Below, in pieces: positions 35,944 to 43,821 of a stretch of DNA of 52,297 nucleotides. The first letter of the stretch is position 1; each line of letters opens with the position of its first letter. The notes under the pieces are model-generated. The model had not been told where the DNA came from, searched no databases, and saw nothing but the letters and a program-made list of their open reading frames with translations. This stretch comes from an uncultured Lachnospiraceae bacterium (lineage in GTDB: Bacteria; Bacillota; Clostridia; Lachnospirales; Lachnospiraceae). The stretch covers positions 1-52,297 of the forward strand of contig CANPTH010000030.1 in assembly GCA_947576945.1 (NCBI GenBank), given 5' to 3'. A program made the translations under genes and the position numbers.

Positions 35944-36614
35944 GACTTCCTGCCCCCTTTCACTTTCCTGTCAAACAACAATACCTGAACGATCGTCAAT
36001 ACCACGGAAATGACCATCACATAGATTGCCGAAGAAGCGATATCCGACAGGGATACGTCATATCCCGCCACTGCCAGTCCCGATTGAATCAGCACTACGC
36101 TGGCCGAAGCAGGGAAGCAATTCTGAGCAAAGAAATTCCCGAAATTCTCTGTCGCCGCTGAAAGGCCCTTCACTTTCTCTTCCTCTTTCTCACTCAAGGG
36201 ACATCCCTTGGAGGCTTCCGCCGCCGCAGACGTCATCGGCAGAATCAACGGACGGATAAACTGCACATGGCCTCCAATACGGATATTCAGTGCAGATGCG
36301 ATCGAACGGGTCACCATCCAGATCGACAGCACCTTACCTGCAGATGCATTCCTGATCTTTCCGATCAAATATGCCGCCCTCTCCTTCATGCCATATCTCT
36401 CGATGATCGCGATCACGGGAAACATAATCAGAAAAATAGACATCAGCCTGTTATTCACAAACGATTCTCCGATGATCTCCAGGATATGTACGAAATCCAG
36501 CCCTGCGACCAGACCCGTGACAATCCCCGCAACCAGAACAACCGCCAGTACATCCAGTTTCAGCGCAAAGCCTAAAACAATAATCAAAATTCCTATCAGT
36601 TTAATGTATTCCAT
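35940..36614 (-). CDS. DUF969 family membrane protein
   Basis: A 224-residue membrane protein with about six hydrophobic segments and the family segments MFPVIAIIERYGMKERAA, TRSIASALNIRIGGHVQFIRPL and NFFAQNCFPASAS. It is the first gene of the DUF969-DUF979-pcp operon. ATG 36614 has GGGAG 8 bases upstream. Its message begins at a clear promoter about 165 bases upstream and carries a 100-bp hairpin repeat in the leader. Confidence 0.88.
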   Translation of the reverse strand: MEYIKLIGILIIVLGFALKLDVLAVVLVAGIVTGLVAGLDFVHILEIIGESFVNNRLMSIFLIMFPVIAIIERYGMKERAAYLIGKIRNASAGKVLSIWMVTRSIASALNIRIGGHVQFIRPLILPMTSAAAEASKGCPLSEKEEEKVKGLSAATENFGNFFAQNCFPASASVVLIQSGLAVAGYDVSLSDIASSAIYVMVISVVLTIVQVLLFDRKVKGGRKS

Positions 36615-36651
36615 TTTGCAACTCCCTTCGTCAGCTTTTCAGCCACATTTT

Positions 36652-36751
36652 CCTCCATGCCGAAGCGTTTTACGCTGAGGACGCGAGCAGAATTTAGGAG
36701 TTTTCCGAAGGAATACTCCGATTTTGCTCTGCGATCAACAGAATTTGTGAC
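36652..36751 (-). repeat. 100-bp hairpin repeat ending in a Shine-Dalgarno (copy A)
   Basis: 97 of 100 positions match copy B at 38884-38983. On the minus strand it holds a large stem (GAGCAAAAT / ATTCTGCTC outer; GGAGT..TTCC / GGAA..ACTCC inner), a small hairpin AGCGTAAAACGCT, then CTTCGGCATGGAGG. It lies in the leader of the DUF969 operon. Confidence 0.85.
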
Positions 36752-36777
36752 AAACATTTCCTCCTTCCCCTTGTCCA

Positions 36778-36806
36778 ATTATACATGAATTGTAATTTTC
36801 AGACAA
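36778..36806 (-). promoter_or_regulatory. Sigma-A promoter of the DUF969-DUF979-pcp operon
   Basis: TTGTCT (36801-36806), 17-bp spacer, TATAAT (36778-36783) on the minus strand. Confidence 0.75.
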
Positions 36807-36850
36807 TTACTTTTGTGCAATAACGCAGTGAAATTTATTTTTACAGGTTT

Positions 36851-36879
36851 TCTCCATGCCAAAGCGCTTTACGCTGAAC
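36851..36879 (-). repeat. Degenerate end of the Shine-Dalgarno repeat
   Basis: Minus strand GTTCAGCGTAAAGCGCTTTG then GCATGGAGA resembles the last 30 bases of the 100-bp repeat, but no start codon follows. It sits between the fumarase terminator and the DUF969 promoter. Confidence 0.55.
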
Positions 36880-36936
36880 TAAAAAGGACGAGCCTTCTGG
36901 GCTGCCAAGTCTGCAGTCTCCAAAATTCTCATCCTT
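36880..36936 (-). terminator. Intrinsic terminator after the fumarase genes
   Basis: Minus strand AGGATGAG / CTCGTCCT outer stem with an inner TTTTGG / CCCAGAA stem, followed by five T. Confidence 0.75.
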
Positions 36937-36966
36937 TCAGAAGCAAATATAATTTTATCGTTTATC

Positions 36967-37536
36967 TTATTCCGCCAGCGTGCAATACTCTCTGACCGCC
37001 GTCTCGTACAGGTCATTTCCCTCTGAATCCATCACCACGATCACCGGGAAATTCTCTACCTCCAGTCTGCGGATCGCCTCGGCGCCAAGATCATCATAGG
37101 CGATCACCTCGGAACTCTTGATGGATCCTGAAAGCAGCGCCCCTGCGCCGCCCACCGCCGCGAAATAAACGGCGCAATTTCTGACAATGGCCTCTTTGAC
37201 CGCAGCACTCCGTTTCCCCTTGCCGATCATGCCGGCCAGCCCCATATCCAGAAGCTTCGGGGCATATTTATCCATACGGCTGGCGGTAGTCGGCCCGGCA
37301 GAACCAATGGGCCTGCCCTCCCGGGCCGGGGAAGGCCCCATATAATAGATCACATTCCCCTGCATCGCAAGCGGAAGCTCCATGCCCTGTTCCAATGTTT
37401 CCTGCATTCTCTTATGGGCCGCGTCTCTGGCCGTATAGATCGTACCGGTTATATATACATAATCACCGGCCTGTAATCCGGCCGCAGTCTCCCTGCTCAT
37501 GGGAGCCTGTACATGTCGTTCCATTCTTCTATCCAT
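36967..37536 (-). CDS. Class I fumarate hydratase (or tartrate dehydratase) beta subunit
   Basis: A 189-residue C-terminal-type subunit of the two-subunit Fe-S hydro-lyase that interconverts fumarate and malate. The recognisable segments are AGDYVYITGTIYTARDAAHKRM, YMGPSPAREGRPIGSAGPTTASRMD and GKGKRSAAVKEAI. The start at 37536 was chosen for AAGGAAAGG upstream; the longer frame to 37617 would overlap the alpha-subunit gene. It is directly downstream of the alpha subunit. L(+)-tartrate dehydratase is a close relative and cannot be excluded from sequence alone. Confidence 0.9.
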   Translation of the reverse strand: MDRRMERHVQAPMSRETAAGLQAGDYVYITGTIYTARDAAHKRMQETLEQGMELPLAMQGNVIYYMGPSPAREGRPIGSAGPTTASRMDKYAPKLLDMGLAGMIGKGKRSAAVKEAIVRNCAVYFAAVGGAGALLSGSIKSSEVIAYDDLGAEAIRRLEVENFPVIVVMDSEGNDLYETAVREYCTLAE

Positions 37537-37597
37537 GCCTTTCCTTATATTTATGATCTGCATTCCTGTCCTGGCATTCCTGCTCCGGCCTCCGCTC

Positions 37598-38443
37598 CTA
37601 CAACACCCGCACCGCATGTCTGTTCACATGACAGCAGATATTCACCGCCACCGGCAGCCCTGCTATATGCGTAGGATACGTGTTCACATTCACGGCCAGC
37701 GCCGTCGTTGTGCCGCCCAGTCCGCCGGGGCCGATGCCTGTCCGGTTGATCGTCTTAAGCATCTCTTCTTCCAGATCCTTCACGTACGGAATATCCGAAC
37801 GCTGATCCACCGGCCGCGTCAGAGCCTTCTTTGCCAGCAGCGCACATTTCTCAAAGGTACCGCCGATACCCACACCCACCACCATGGGCGGGCAGGCATT
37901 CGGCCCAGCATCCCGCACTGCCGTCAGGATCGCCTTCTTAACGCCCTCGATACCGTCCGCCGGCTTCAACATAAATACCCGGCTCATATTCTCACTGCCA
38001 AATCCCTTAGGTGCTGCTGTAATCTTCACCCGATCGCCCGAAACCATCTCGTAATGGATTACCGCCGGCGTATTATCTTTCGTATTATCCCGCAGGATCG
38101 GATCCTTCACCACTGACTTGCGAAGATATCCTTCCGTGTATCCCTGTCTGACGCCTTCATTGACCGCTTCTTCCAGAAGGCCGCCCTCAAAGTGCACGGC
38201 CTGCCCGATCTCCAGAAAGATCACGGCCATTCCCGTATCCTGGCAGATTGGGATCATATCCTCCCCCGCAATCTTAAGGTTGTCCTGCAGCTGGCACAAG
38301 ATCTGCCTGCCCAGAGGCGCCTTTTCTACCTGAGCCGCTTCTTCCATTGCCGCTGCCATATCCCCGGACAGAAAATGATTGGCCTCGATACACATTTCCT
38401 TAATGTTACGCGTAATATCCGCAACGTCTATCTTCCGCACCAT
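37598..38443 (-). CDS. Class I fumarate hydratase (or tartrate dehydratase) alpha subunit
   Basis: A 281-residue N-terminal-type subunit carrying the [4Fe-4S] cluster. Candidate cluster cysteines are in PICQDTGMAV, GPNACPPMVVG and the C-terminal VNICCH segment. Other family segments are KGFGSENMSRVFML and GPGGLGGTTTALAVNV. The length is normal. It is followed by the beta subunit 61 bp downstream and preceded by a HIT-family gene. The reaction is the reversible hydration of fumarate in the cytoplasm, oxygen-sensitive, consistent with an anaerobe. Confidence 0.92.
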   Translation of the reverse strand: MVRKIDVADITRNIKEMCIEANHFLSGDMAAAMEEAAQVEKAPLGRQILCQLQDNLKIAGEDMIPICQDTGMAVIFLEIGQAVHFEGGLLEEAVNEGVRQGYTEGYLRKSVVKDPILRDNTKDNTPAVIHYEMVSGDRVKITAAPKGFGSENMSRVFMLKPADGIEGVKKAILTAVRDAGPNACPPMVVGVGIGGTFEKCALLAKKALTRPVDQRSDIPYVKDLEEEMLKTINRTGIGPGGLGGTTTALAVNVNTYPTHIAGLPVAVNICCHVNRHAVRVL

Positions 38444-38461
38444 TTTACGATGTCCTTTCCT

Positions 38462-38878
38462 CTATCCCTCTGCTCCGAAGCATTTCACAACAGCTTCCAG
38501 CTCTTCCTGCGTAACTTCCTGCGGTTTCCAGCCGATCTTCTGCCCATCATCCTTATACCTTGGAATCAGGTGCATATGGAAATGAAAAACAGTCTGTCCC
38601 GCCAGTTCCCCGTTATTCTGCACCAGATTAAATCCTTCGCATCCAAGACGCTCCGTCATCTGCACCGCCATCTTTTTCGCCAGCTTCATCACTTCGCCTG
38701 CCGTCTCATCGGGCAGCTCATAGAGATTTGCATAATGATCCTTAGGCAGGATCAGGGCATGTCCCCTCGATGCCGGTCCCAGATCCAGGATCACCCGGAA
38801 TTTATCGTCTTCATACAGTGTCTTAGAGGGAATCTCCCCATTTGCAATCTTACAGAAAATGCAATTCGTATCTTTCAT
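38462..38878 (-). CDS. HIT family nucleotide-binding protein
   Basis: A 138-residue histidine-triad hydrolase/transferase acting on nucleoside phosphoramidates or related compounds in the cytoplasm. The N-terminal CIFCK zinc-binding pair, the GHALILPKDHYANL segment and the HFHMHLIPRY catalytic triad are present. The ATG at 38878 has GGAGG upstream, provided by the end of a 100-bp repeat. An in-frame extension upstream runs through the repeat and is not believed to be translated. It lies between the flavodoxin-SCP2 gene and fumarase. Confidence 0.93.
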   Translation of the reverse strand: MKDTNCIFCKIANGEIPSKTLYEDDKFRVILDLGPASRGHALILPKDHYANLYELPDETAGEVMKLAKKMAVQMTERLGCEGFNLVQNNGELAGQTVFHFHMHLIPRYKDDGQKIGWKPQEVTQEELEAVVKCFGAEG

Positions 38879-38883
38879 ATTTA

Positions 38884-38983
38884 CCTCCATGCCGAAGCGT
38901 TTTACGCTGAGGCCGCGAGCAGAATTTAGGAGTTTTCCGAAGGAATACTCCGATTCTGCTCTGCGATCAATAGAATTTGTGAC
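38884..38983 (-). repeat. 100-bp hairpin repeat ending in a Shine-Dalgarno (copy B)
   Basis: 97% identical to copy A (36652-36751). The outer stem GAGCAGAAT / ATTCTGCTC is perfect here. The GGAGG at its end is the ribosome-binding site of the HIT gene, starting 5 bases before the ATG. Confidence 0.88.
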
Positions 38984-39009
38984 GCTCCGGCACAAACTCG
39001 CAGTTGAAA

Positions 39010-40008
39010 TCACTTTGGCACAAACACCAGCGCCTGATCCAAAGCCCTGAGTATCTTAAAATCACCCTTCATTCTCATATCGCCCGCCATAAAGGATGCC
39101 TGAAATGTATTCTTACCATTTACAATATCCTCAAGCGTCGATCTGGCCATCTGCACTTCCACATCGGCCCGGCCGCCGCTGCCATAATAACACTGAAGAT
39201 TTCCGCCCTGTATCTCTATGATCAGCGGCGTCTTCTTCCCTTCTATCGTCATTCTGTAATTAGCGTTCATGCCCGGCTGCGGTTTGAAGTGTTCACGGAT
39301 CTCCTGCAAAAACTCCTCAGGGTCATCTCTGTCGCTGCTTCCCATCAGATCTCTGAACATACTCGCCAGTTCCTGGATATCCGCTTTCTGACGCTGTACA
39401 TAGGTGTCATCCGACACAAACTGCGACAGCTGCTCGGATTCCTGTGGTGTAAAATTAATATTTTTCGTGATGGCAATCTTCTGCTTCACCGCCTGATTGC
39501 TGGCCGGCAGACAGGGCAGCTTCTGATTGATCGTCCGATACAGGTTCTCCGCCTTTTTCTCGATAATCCGAATAAAATCCTCGTTCTCTTCCAGCATGGA
39601 AGTATCGGCAATATAACCGCAGATACCGCTGCAGGGCCGTCCGCCCAGAATCTCCCATGCCGTAGCCAGATTCAGCTTTCCTTCCCGCTCCCCATAGGTC
39701 GTAGACATAACGATCGGGCACATATAGATCTGGCTTATCACCTCTTTATCCCCATATAACCAACAGGAATCCAGAAACTGATACATGTAGCCGCCTATTC
39801 CGTACCACTCCACGGTACTCCCCAGAATAACGCCGTCCGCTTCCTTCAGACTCTGGGGCAATGTGGTAATACTGTTCTTCAGATCATATAAATAGAATGT
39901 CTCTACCGTAACACGAAGCTCCTCCAACACTTCTTTCATCTTATTTAATACAAAAAGTGTCGGATCGTCCATCAATCCCCGACCGCCATAGTAAATATTA
40001 ATTTTCAT
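39010..40008 (-). CDS. Flavodoxin-like protein fused to an SCP2 sterol-carrier domain
   Basis: A 332-residue cytoplasmic protein. Residues 1 to about 170 resemble the NADPH-dependent FMN reductase/flavodoxin fold (MKINIYYGG start; GVILGSTVEWYGIGGYMYQFLD; ATAWEILGGRPCSGICGYI). Residues about 225-332 look like an SCP2 domain (MRITIEGKK-like strand, GSGGRADVEVQMARSTLEDIVNGKNT, FMAGDMRMKGDFKILRAL). The start at 40008 follows GAGGGG and overlaps the end of the rhomboid gene by 11 bp, so they are cotranscribed. A redox enzyme acting on a hydrophobic ligand is a reasonable inference; the substrate is unknown. Confidence 0.75.
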   Translation of the reverse strand: MKINIYYGGRGLMDDPTLFVLNKMKEVLEELRVTVETFYLYDLKNSITTLPQSLKEADGVILGSTVEWYGIGGYMYQFLDSCWLYGDKEVISQIYMCPIVMSTTYGEREGKLNLATAWEILGGRPCSGICGYIADTSMLEENEDFIRIIEKKAENLYRTINQKLPCLPASNQAVKQKIAITKNINFTPQESEQLSQFVSDDTYVQRQKADIQELASMFRDLMGSSDRDDPEEFLQEIREHFKPQPGMNANYRMTIEGKKTPLIIEIQGGNLQCYYGSGGRADVEVQMARSTLEDIVNGKNTFQASFMAGDMRMKGDFKILRALDQALVFVPK

Positions 40009-41164
40009 TGATCCCCTCTTCCTTTCCTGTTCTGAAATATGGGCGCAGCATAAAGAAACATGCCGCCAATGCAAATCCCATAAGCACACCGCCTATATGC
40101 GCCGCATTATTGACATTCGTACTCGTAAATCCACAGTATAGAGAAAATGCGATCACAAATACCATCCTGCCAAGCGTCACGGACTCCATCCTGCCACGAT
40201 GCAGGATCACCAGAAGCAGCATGGCTCCCTCTACACCAAAAACCGCCCCGCTGGCTCCTACGGAATTAATATAGTCCCCGGTCAACAGTTCATAGCCCAT
40301 GGACACAATATTTCCTGCAATTCCCGAAAGAAAATACAGCACGGCATATGGAAGACGGCCGATCTTCTTCTCTACAATCTCTCCCACATAATACAGAACG
40401 ATCATATTGCTGAACAGATGCCCTGAATCCATATGCAGAAACATGGAAGAGAGCACCCGATAGAATGATCTGTCCTCTATGACCGTCATAACGCCAAGCG
40501 CACCTTTATTATATAACATTTCTCCGGTAAATGTACATATCAGAAATACGATCACATTACTGACTACCAGGCAAACAGTAACCCATGGCAGGCTTTTGAT
40601 CCTCTCTTTGTCCCAGCGTGCGCCGCCTTTCGTTTTATGCGGTTCATGCGGCGCTGACCCGTCCTGCCCATACAATGTATGACCATTTTCCACAGATGAT
40701 GTATTCCCGCTTTCCTCATGGAATGCACTGCTGTTACAGCCTGTCTCCTGTTCCCCTCTATTCTCATGCAGATGCACCAGAAAATCTTCCAGAATTCCCT
40801 TCCATCCATAGAAATCAGCTGCCTGATCCTCGTAAATAACCAGTCTGCCGCCTTCTGTATCAATCACCCAGCAGAAACTGTCCCCAGCGCCAAGCTGCCG
40901 GGCTTTCTGCGTATCGTCGGTCAGAATCAGAGAGAGCAGATGTACCTCCTGTTCTCCTCTTTCGTGCATGAATTCTCTTATTTTCTGTTTCAGATGAACA
41001 AATTGATCTTCCGGGATATAGACTCCCTGTCTGTAATCGATAACATGTATGACAACAGTCCCCTGATACTCCCTGCGGTAATAGAATGTAAATTCAGGAA
41101 AATTCGAAGGGACTTTATGATATCCGTTTCTTTCAAAAAGGCATTCCAGCTGTTTCGATACCAT
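39998..41164 (-). CDS. Rhomboid family intramembrane serine protease
   Basis: A 388-residue protein. Residues 1 to about 190 form a soluble N-terminal region with a conserved-looking domain (IHVIDYRQGVYIPEDQF). Six hydrophobic segments follow in the C-terminal half. The catalytic Ser is in NSVGASGAVFG and the catalytic His in NNAAHIGGVLMGFAL; the N-terminal LFSNMIVLYYVG segment of the rhomboid core is also present. The start was set at ATG 41164 with GGAG upstream rather than at a TTG four codons earlier. It precedes the flavodoxin-SCP2 gene. Substrates are unknown, but it lies directly downstream of the pilus locus. Confidence 0.9.
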   Translation of the reverse strand: MVSKQLECLFERNGYHKVPSNFPEFTFYYRREYQGTVVIHVIDYRQGVYIPEDQFVHLKQKIREFMHERGEQEVHLLSLILTDDTQKARQLGAGDSFCWVIDTEGGRLVIYEDQAADFYGWKGILEDFLVHLHENRGEQETGCNSSAFHEESGNTSSVENGHTLYGQDGSAPHEPHKTKGGARWDKERIKSLPWVTVCLVVSNVIVFLICTFTGEMLYNKGALGVMTVIEDRSFYRVLSSMFLHMDSGHLFSNMIVLYYVGEIVEKKIGRLPYAVLYFLSGIAGNIVSMGYELLTGDYINSVGASGAVFGVEGAMLLLVILHRGRMESVTLGRMVFVIAFSLYCGFTSTNVNNAAHIGGVLMGFALAACFFMLRPYFRTGKEEGINEN

Positions 41165-41178
41165 GACATACTCCAATA

Positions 41179-41315
41179 CTCTTATAGTAAACTTACATCA
41201 TGCTTAGCCTGCCGCCTGGCGGGCCGCATTAAAATTTCGTTTTCGGCCTTACAGAAGCTGCCATATATGGCCTCTGCAAGAGCCGGAAACAGAAATTTGC
41301 AGATACTTATAAGAG
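41179..41315. repeat. 137-bp palindromic element between rhomboid and FHA genes
   Basis: Ends are CTCTTATA and TATAAGAG. The centre (41232-41298) is a long imperfect hairpin with arms AAATTTC / GAAATTT, CGGCC...AGAAGC and its partner, and a GCCATATATGGC core. The left part (41186-41229) is a diverged inverted copy of the 6654 repeat. No coding capacity. Confidence 0.6.
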
Positions 41316-41358
41316 GTTATCACTTTCGCTATGTCCTGTCAAATAGAAGCATCGCCAT

Positions 41359-42804
41359 CTATCGGTAACAGTAATGCAGATTCCCGAACCGGATCTCATC
41401 TCCCGGCTCGATTTCCACCGTCTCCTGCGGCTCCATACGCAGGCCGTTCTTGTAGGTGCCATTGGTGGAATTCATATCCGTCATCAGTACCCGGTCTCCC
41501 TGCCTTTCAAATTTGACATGAATCCTGCTGACAGAGTTATCCGCGAGCACATGATCGACACATCCGGCCATTTTCCCGATTGTACAGGGGAACTGCTTCA
41601 ATTCAATGTGCTGCTTATTTCTTCTGTCCATTGCATACAGCTTATTCTCTGCGGCCTTACTCCCATCGAAAAATATGGTGTTGCCGTAATAATCCGTTTC
41701 CTGATCCTGCGACGATGTTTTTACGCGCGATGACATACCACTCACCGGTATCTCTCCCGGCCGCATCCGCTCAAAATTCATATCCCGGCTGATTACACTT
41801 TCCACAGCAACAGTATCTTCCCCCGAAAACTGATCCGACTCACGATATATTGTTTCGCCGTACTCAAATGCTTCCTCCGGTCTTCTGTCCGCCGCGCCTT
41901 CTTTGCCGCCTCTCCCTGCTGCCGGCTCTCTCCTGCCCGCCTTGAAAGCTCCCCATAAGCTGAGCAGAAAGCATAGCCCAAGTATCGCCATAACACCGTA
42001 CAGTACTGCTTCTTCCTCCCAGGCCAGCTCAAACATGCTGTAGACGACTGCCGCCCCGGCTATCCCGAGTACCGATAATACCGCAAATACCGGATAGAAA
42101 ATGCATCTCCCGGACGCAGCTACGGGCTTCTCCCTGGCCGCAGGTTTCTCCACTTCCGGAGGCTCTTCCGAAAATAATTCCGTCCGGAACAACTCACCCG
42201 AAAGTATGTCCTCCGCTTTATCAAAAGATTCCTGTTTCTCTGCCGCGTCCCCTGTGTTCCCCTTTCGTTCTTCCAGAATCCTCAGCGCATCCTCCAGCTG
42301 GAAATGCGCTTCCCCTGCCATCTCGCTGATCCGATATATATTTTCCACCAGTTCACGATCCTCCGGATCAATATGTTCCAGCAGAAAATTCATAAGAGGC
42401 TCGTAAGCGGCCACCCCCGTAACCTGATAATCCGGATAATACAGCCCAATATAACGCTGTGTGGAAAAGTCATAGTAGATATGCTCCGGTAACAGTACAA
42501 GCCCGGACTCTTCCATAAAGAATCCCGCCAGTTTATCACAGATCCCATGAAGCTGCCACAAAAGATCCTTCACCTGCTCATATGACATCTTCACGCTGTG
42601 AAAAAGATTCCTCAACGTAGTTCTGGAACTGATGTCATAATAGTAATATGTAATGCCGTTAATATGTCTTACGGAGCATCTCAGGATCTCCCTGATCTTA
42701 TCCGATGTGAGAATCTTATACTGATAACTTCTGGCCGCTGCTTCCTGTCCGCACTGTAATATCATGTAATTATGCTTATAGTCCTTAAAATATTTTACTT
42801 CCAA
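41359..42804 (-). CDS. DUF6382/FHA domain protein of the Tad pilus locus
   Basis: A 481-residue protein. Residues 1 to about 170 match the DUF6382 region (starts MEVKYFKDYKHNYMIL; TLRNLFHSVKMSYEQV). Two hydrophobic segments lie near 235-275. The C-terminal 85 residues form a forkhead-associated domain (CTIGKMAGCVDHVLADNSVSRIH, STNGTYKNG), which binds phosphothreonine. The start codon is TTG at 42804; the family N-terminus supports it, although the Shine-Dalgarno (GGGGG/GGAG) spacing is not ideal. It ends the Tad gene block. It probably links Ser/Thr phosphorylation to pilus assembly (inference). Confidence 0.85.
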   Translation of the reverse strand: MEVKYFKDYKHNYMILQCGQEAAARSYQYKILTSDKIREILRCSVRHINGITYYYYDISSRTTLRNLFHSVKMSYEQVKDLLWQLHGICDKLAGFFMEESGLVLLPEHIYYDFSTQRYIGLYYPDYQVTGVAAYEPLMNFLLEHIDPEDRELVENIYRISEMAGEAHFQLEDALRILEERKGNTGDAAEKQESFDKAEDILSGELFRTELFSEEPPEVEKPAAREKPVAASGRCIFYPVFAVLSVLGIAGAAVVYSMFELAWEEEAVLYGVMAILGLCFLLSLWGAFKAGRREPAAGRGGKEGAADRRPEEAFEYGETIYRESDQFSGEDTVAVESVISRDMNFERMRPGEIPVSGMSSRVKTSSQDQETDYYGNTIFFDGSKAAENKLYAMDRRNKQHIELKQFPCTIGKMAGCVDHVLADNSVSRIHVKFERQGDRVLMTDMNSTNGTYKNGLRMEPQETVEIEPGDEIRFGNLHYCYR

Positions 42805-42886
42805 CCTCTCCGCCCCCTGTTATATTCTCCGTTTCCCTTCCACATTTTTACATATTCAGCCCTGTCAGCCGCTTCCAGCCGGCCGG

Positions 42887-43408
42887 CTATTGTGTAAACA
42901 TATTTCCGATCCACCTGCTCTTACGTATTATATGCGTGGGATTGATAATCTGCGCCCTGGCCTGTGTACGAATTTTCCATCCATCTTTCTCATACATAGT
43001 GAAAACTGATCTAATCGGAACCTTAACCTGACACTCACCGGTCACATATGTGACATGCCCGTTCCTGTCCACGCTGCCATGTACCTCACCTGTCCCGAAA
43101 TACTTCCTGCCAAACTGCTCCTGAATATGCGCACTGATATATGGCGCCACATTATCTTCATCCTTCTGAATGCTACCCCGGAAGCAGACCGCGTAAGCAT
43201 CCTGGAAAAGCACACATTTATCATAAGTATAGAAGGACAGATAGATCAGCAGCACGAAAAGGAAGATTGTCCAGGAAATAAGAAAGGATGCCTCCAGGGA
43301 CATATATCCCCCGGCCATTTTCGTCAGTTTCCACCCTCTGTCTTTTCGTTTCCGTTCTCTTCGGGTCTTTTCCGTCTGATTCCATTTCATCCTTTTCTCT
43401 ACATCCAT
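42887..43408 (-). CDS. TadE-like minor pseudopilin
   Basis: A 173-residue protein with a basic N-terminus (many K/R in residues 1-30) and a single membrane segment at about 36-60 (SLEASFLISWTIFLFVLLIYL), preceded by GGYMSLEAS, like TadE pseudopilins. The rest is an extracytoplasmic domain with two Cys in the DAYAVCFRGS/GECQVKV segments. The start overlaps the prepilin peptidase gene by 10 bp and has GGGGG upstream. It probably belongs to the pilus assembly. Confidence 0.75.
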   Translation of the reverse strand: MDVEKRMKWNQTEKTRRERKRKDRGWKLTKMAGGYMSLEASFLISWTIFLFVLLIYLSFYTYDKCVLFQDAYAVCFRGSIQKDEDNVAPYISAHIQEQFGRKYFGTGEVHGSVDRNGHVTYVTGECQVKVPIRSVFTMYEKDGWKIRTQARAQIINPTHIIRKSRWIGNMFTQ

Positions 43409-43821
43409 ACGACTACCCCCATTCCCAGCAGCAGGAAAGGTGCAAAGGGCACCGTCCTGTCCATCGAAATCTTACCCGCCGCCAGCAATACCAGCACAAC
43501 TGCCGACTCCAGCATGAGTCCCACAAGAAGAATCATAAAGCATCGTCCGAGTCCGGTAAAAAGTCCGATCATCATTAACATCCATCCATCTCCATAGCCT
43601 ACTTTCTCTCCCGTGATCCTGCTGATTCCCCAGAACGTCATTCCCGGAAGCAGTGACAATAAAACTGCAGGCCACGTCATTCCTCCCGGATCTCCTTTCA
43701 GATGCAGCAGAACCGCCCATGCCATCCCGCACCAGACCACAGCCAGCGGAATTTCCTTTCTGACCGCATCATATGCCGCGCACACAGCCAGCAGCCCAAA
43801 CAGCAGCACTTCTACCCACAT
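43399..43821 (-). CDS. Prepilin peptidase (A24 family, TadV/CpaA-like)
   Basis: A 140-residue membrane aspartic protease that cleaves and may methylate type IVb prepilins. The catalytic aspartates are in AAYDAVRKEIP and in the GYGDGWMLMM (GxGD) motif; four or more hydrophobic segments are seen. The start at ATG 43821 (MWVEVLLFG) places the first helix at the N-terminus; a longer frame to 43893 would lie inside the upstream gene. It overlaps both neighbours, so it is translationally coupled. Its substrate is presumably the Flp1 pilin at 46274. Confidence 0.88.
   Translation of the reverse strand: MWVEVLLFGLLAVCAAYDAVRKEIPLAVVWCGMAWAVLLHLKGDPGGMTWPAVLLSLLPGMTFWGISRITGEKVGYGDGWMLMMIGLFTGLGRCFMILLVGLMLESAVVLVLLAAGKISMDRTVPFAPFLLLGMGVVVWM

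Larger units (their letters stand above)
36615..36966. other. Region between fumarase and the DUF969 operon
   Basis: The 352 bp contain the fumarase terminator, a short degenerate repeat copy, a sigma-A promoter and the 100-bp repeat. A leftward frame across the repeat (ATG at 36757, about 52 codons) is not considered a gene because the same frame in the second copy differs only by amino-acid-changing substitutions. Confidence 0.65.

Noticed and set aside
36596..36778. Leftward 60-codon frame over the 100-bp repeat before the DUF969 gene
   Set aside because: It overlaps the repeat and its promoter, and the paired copy differs only by amino-acid-changing substitutions.
38879..39013. N-terminal extension of the HIT protein through the repeat
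   Set aside because: The HIT fold starts at 38878 with GGAGG directly upstream; the extension is repeat sequence.
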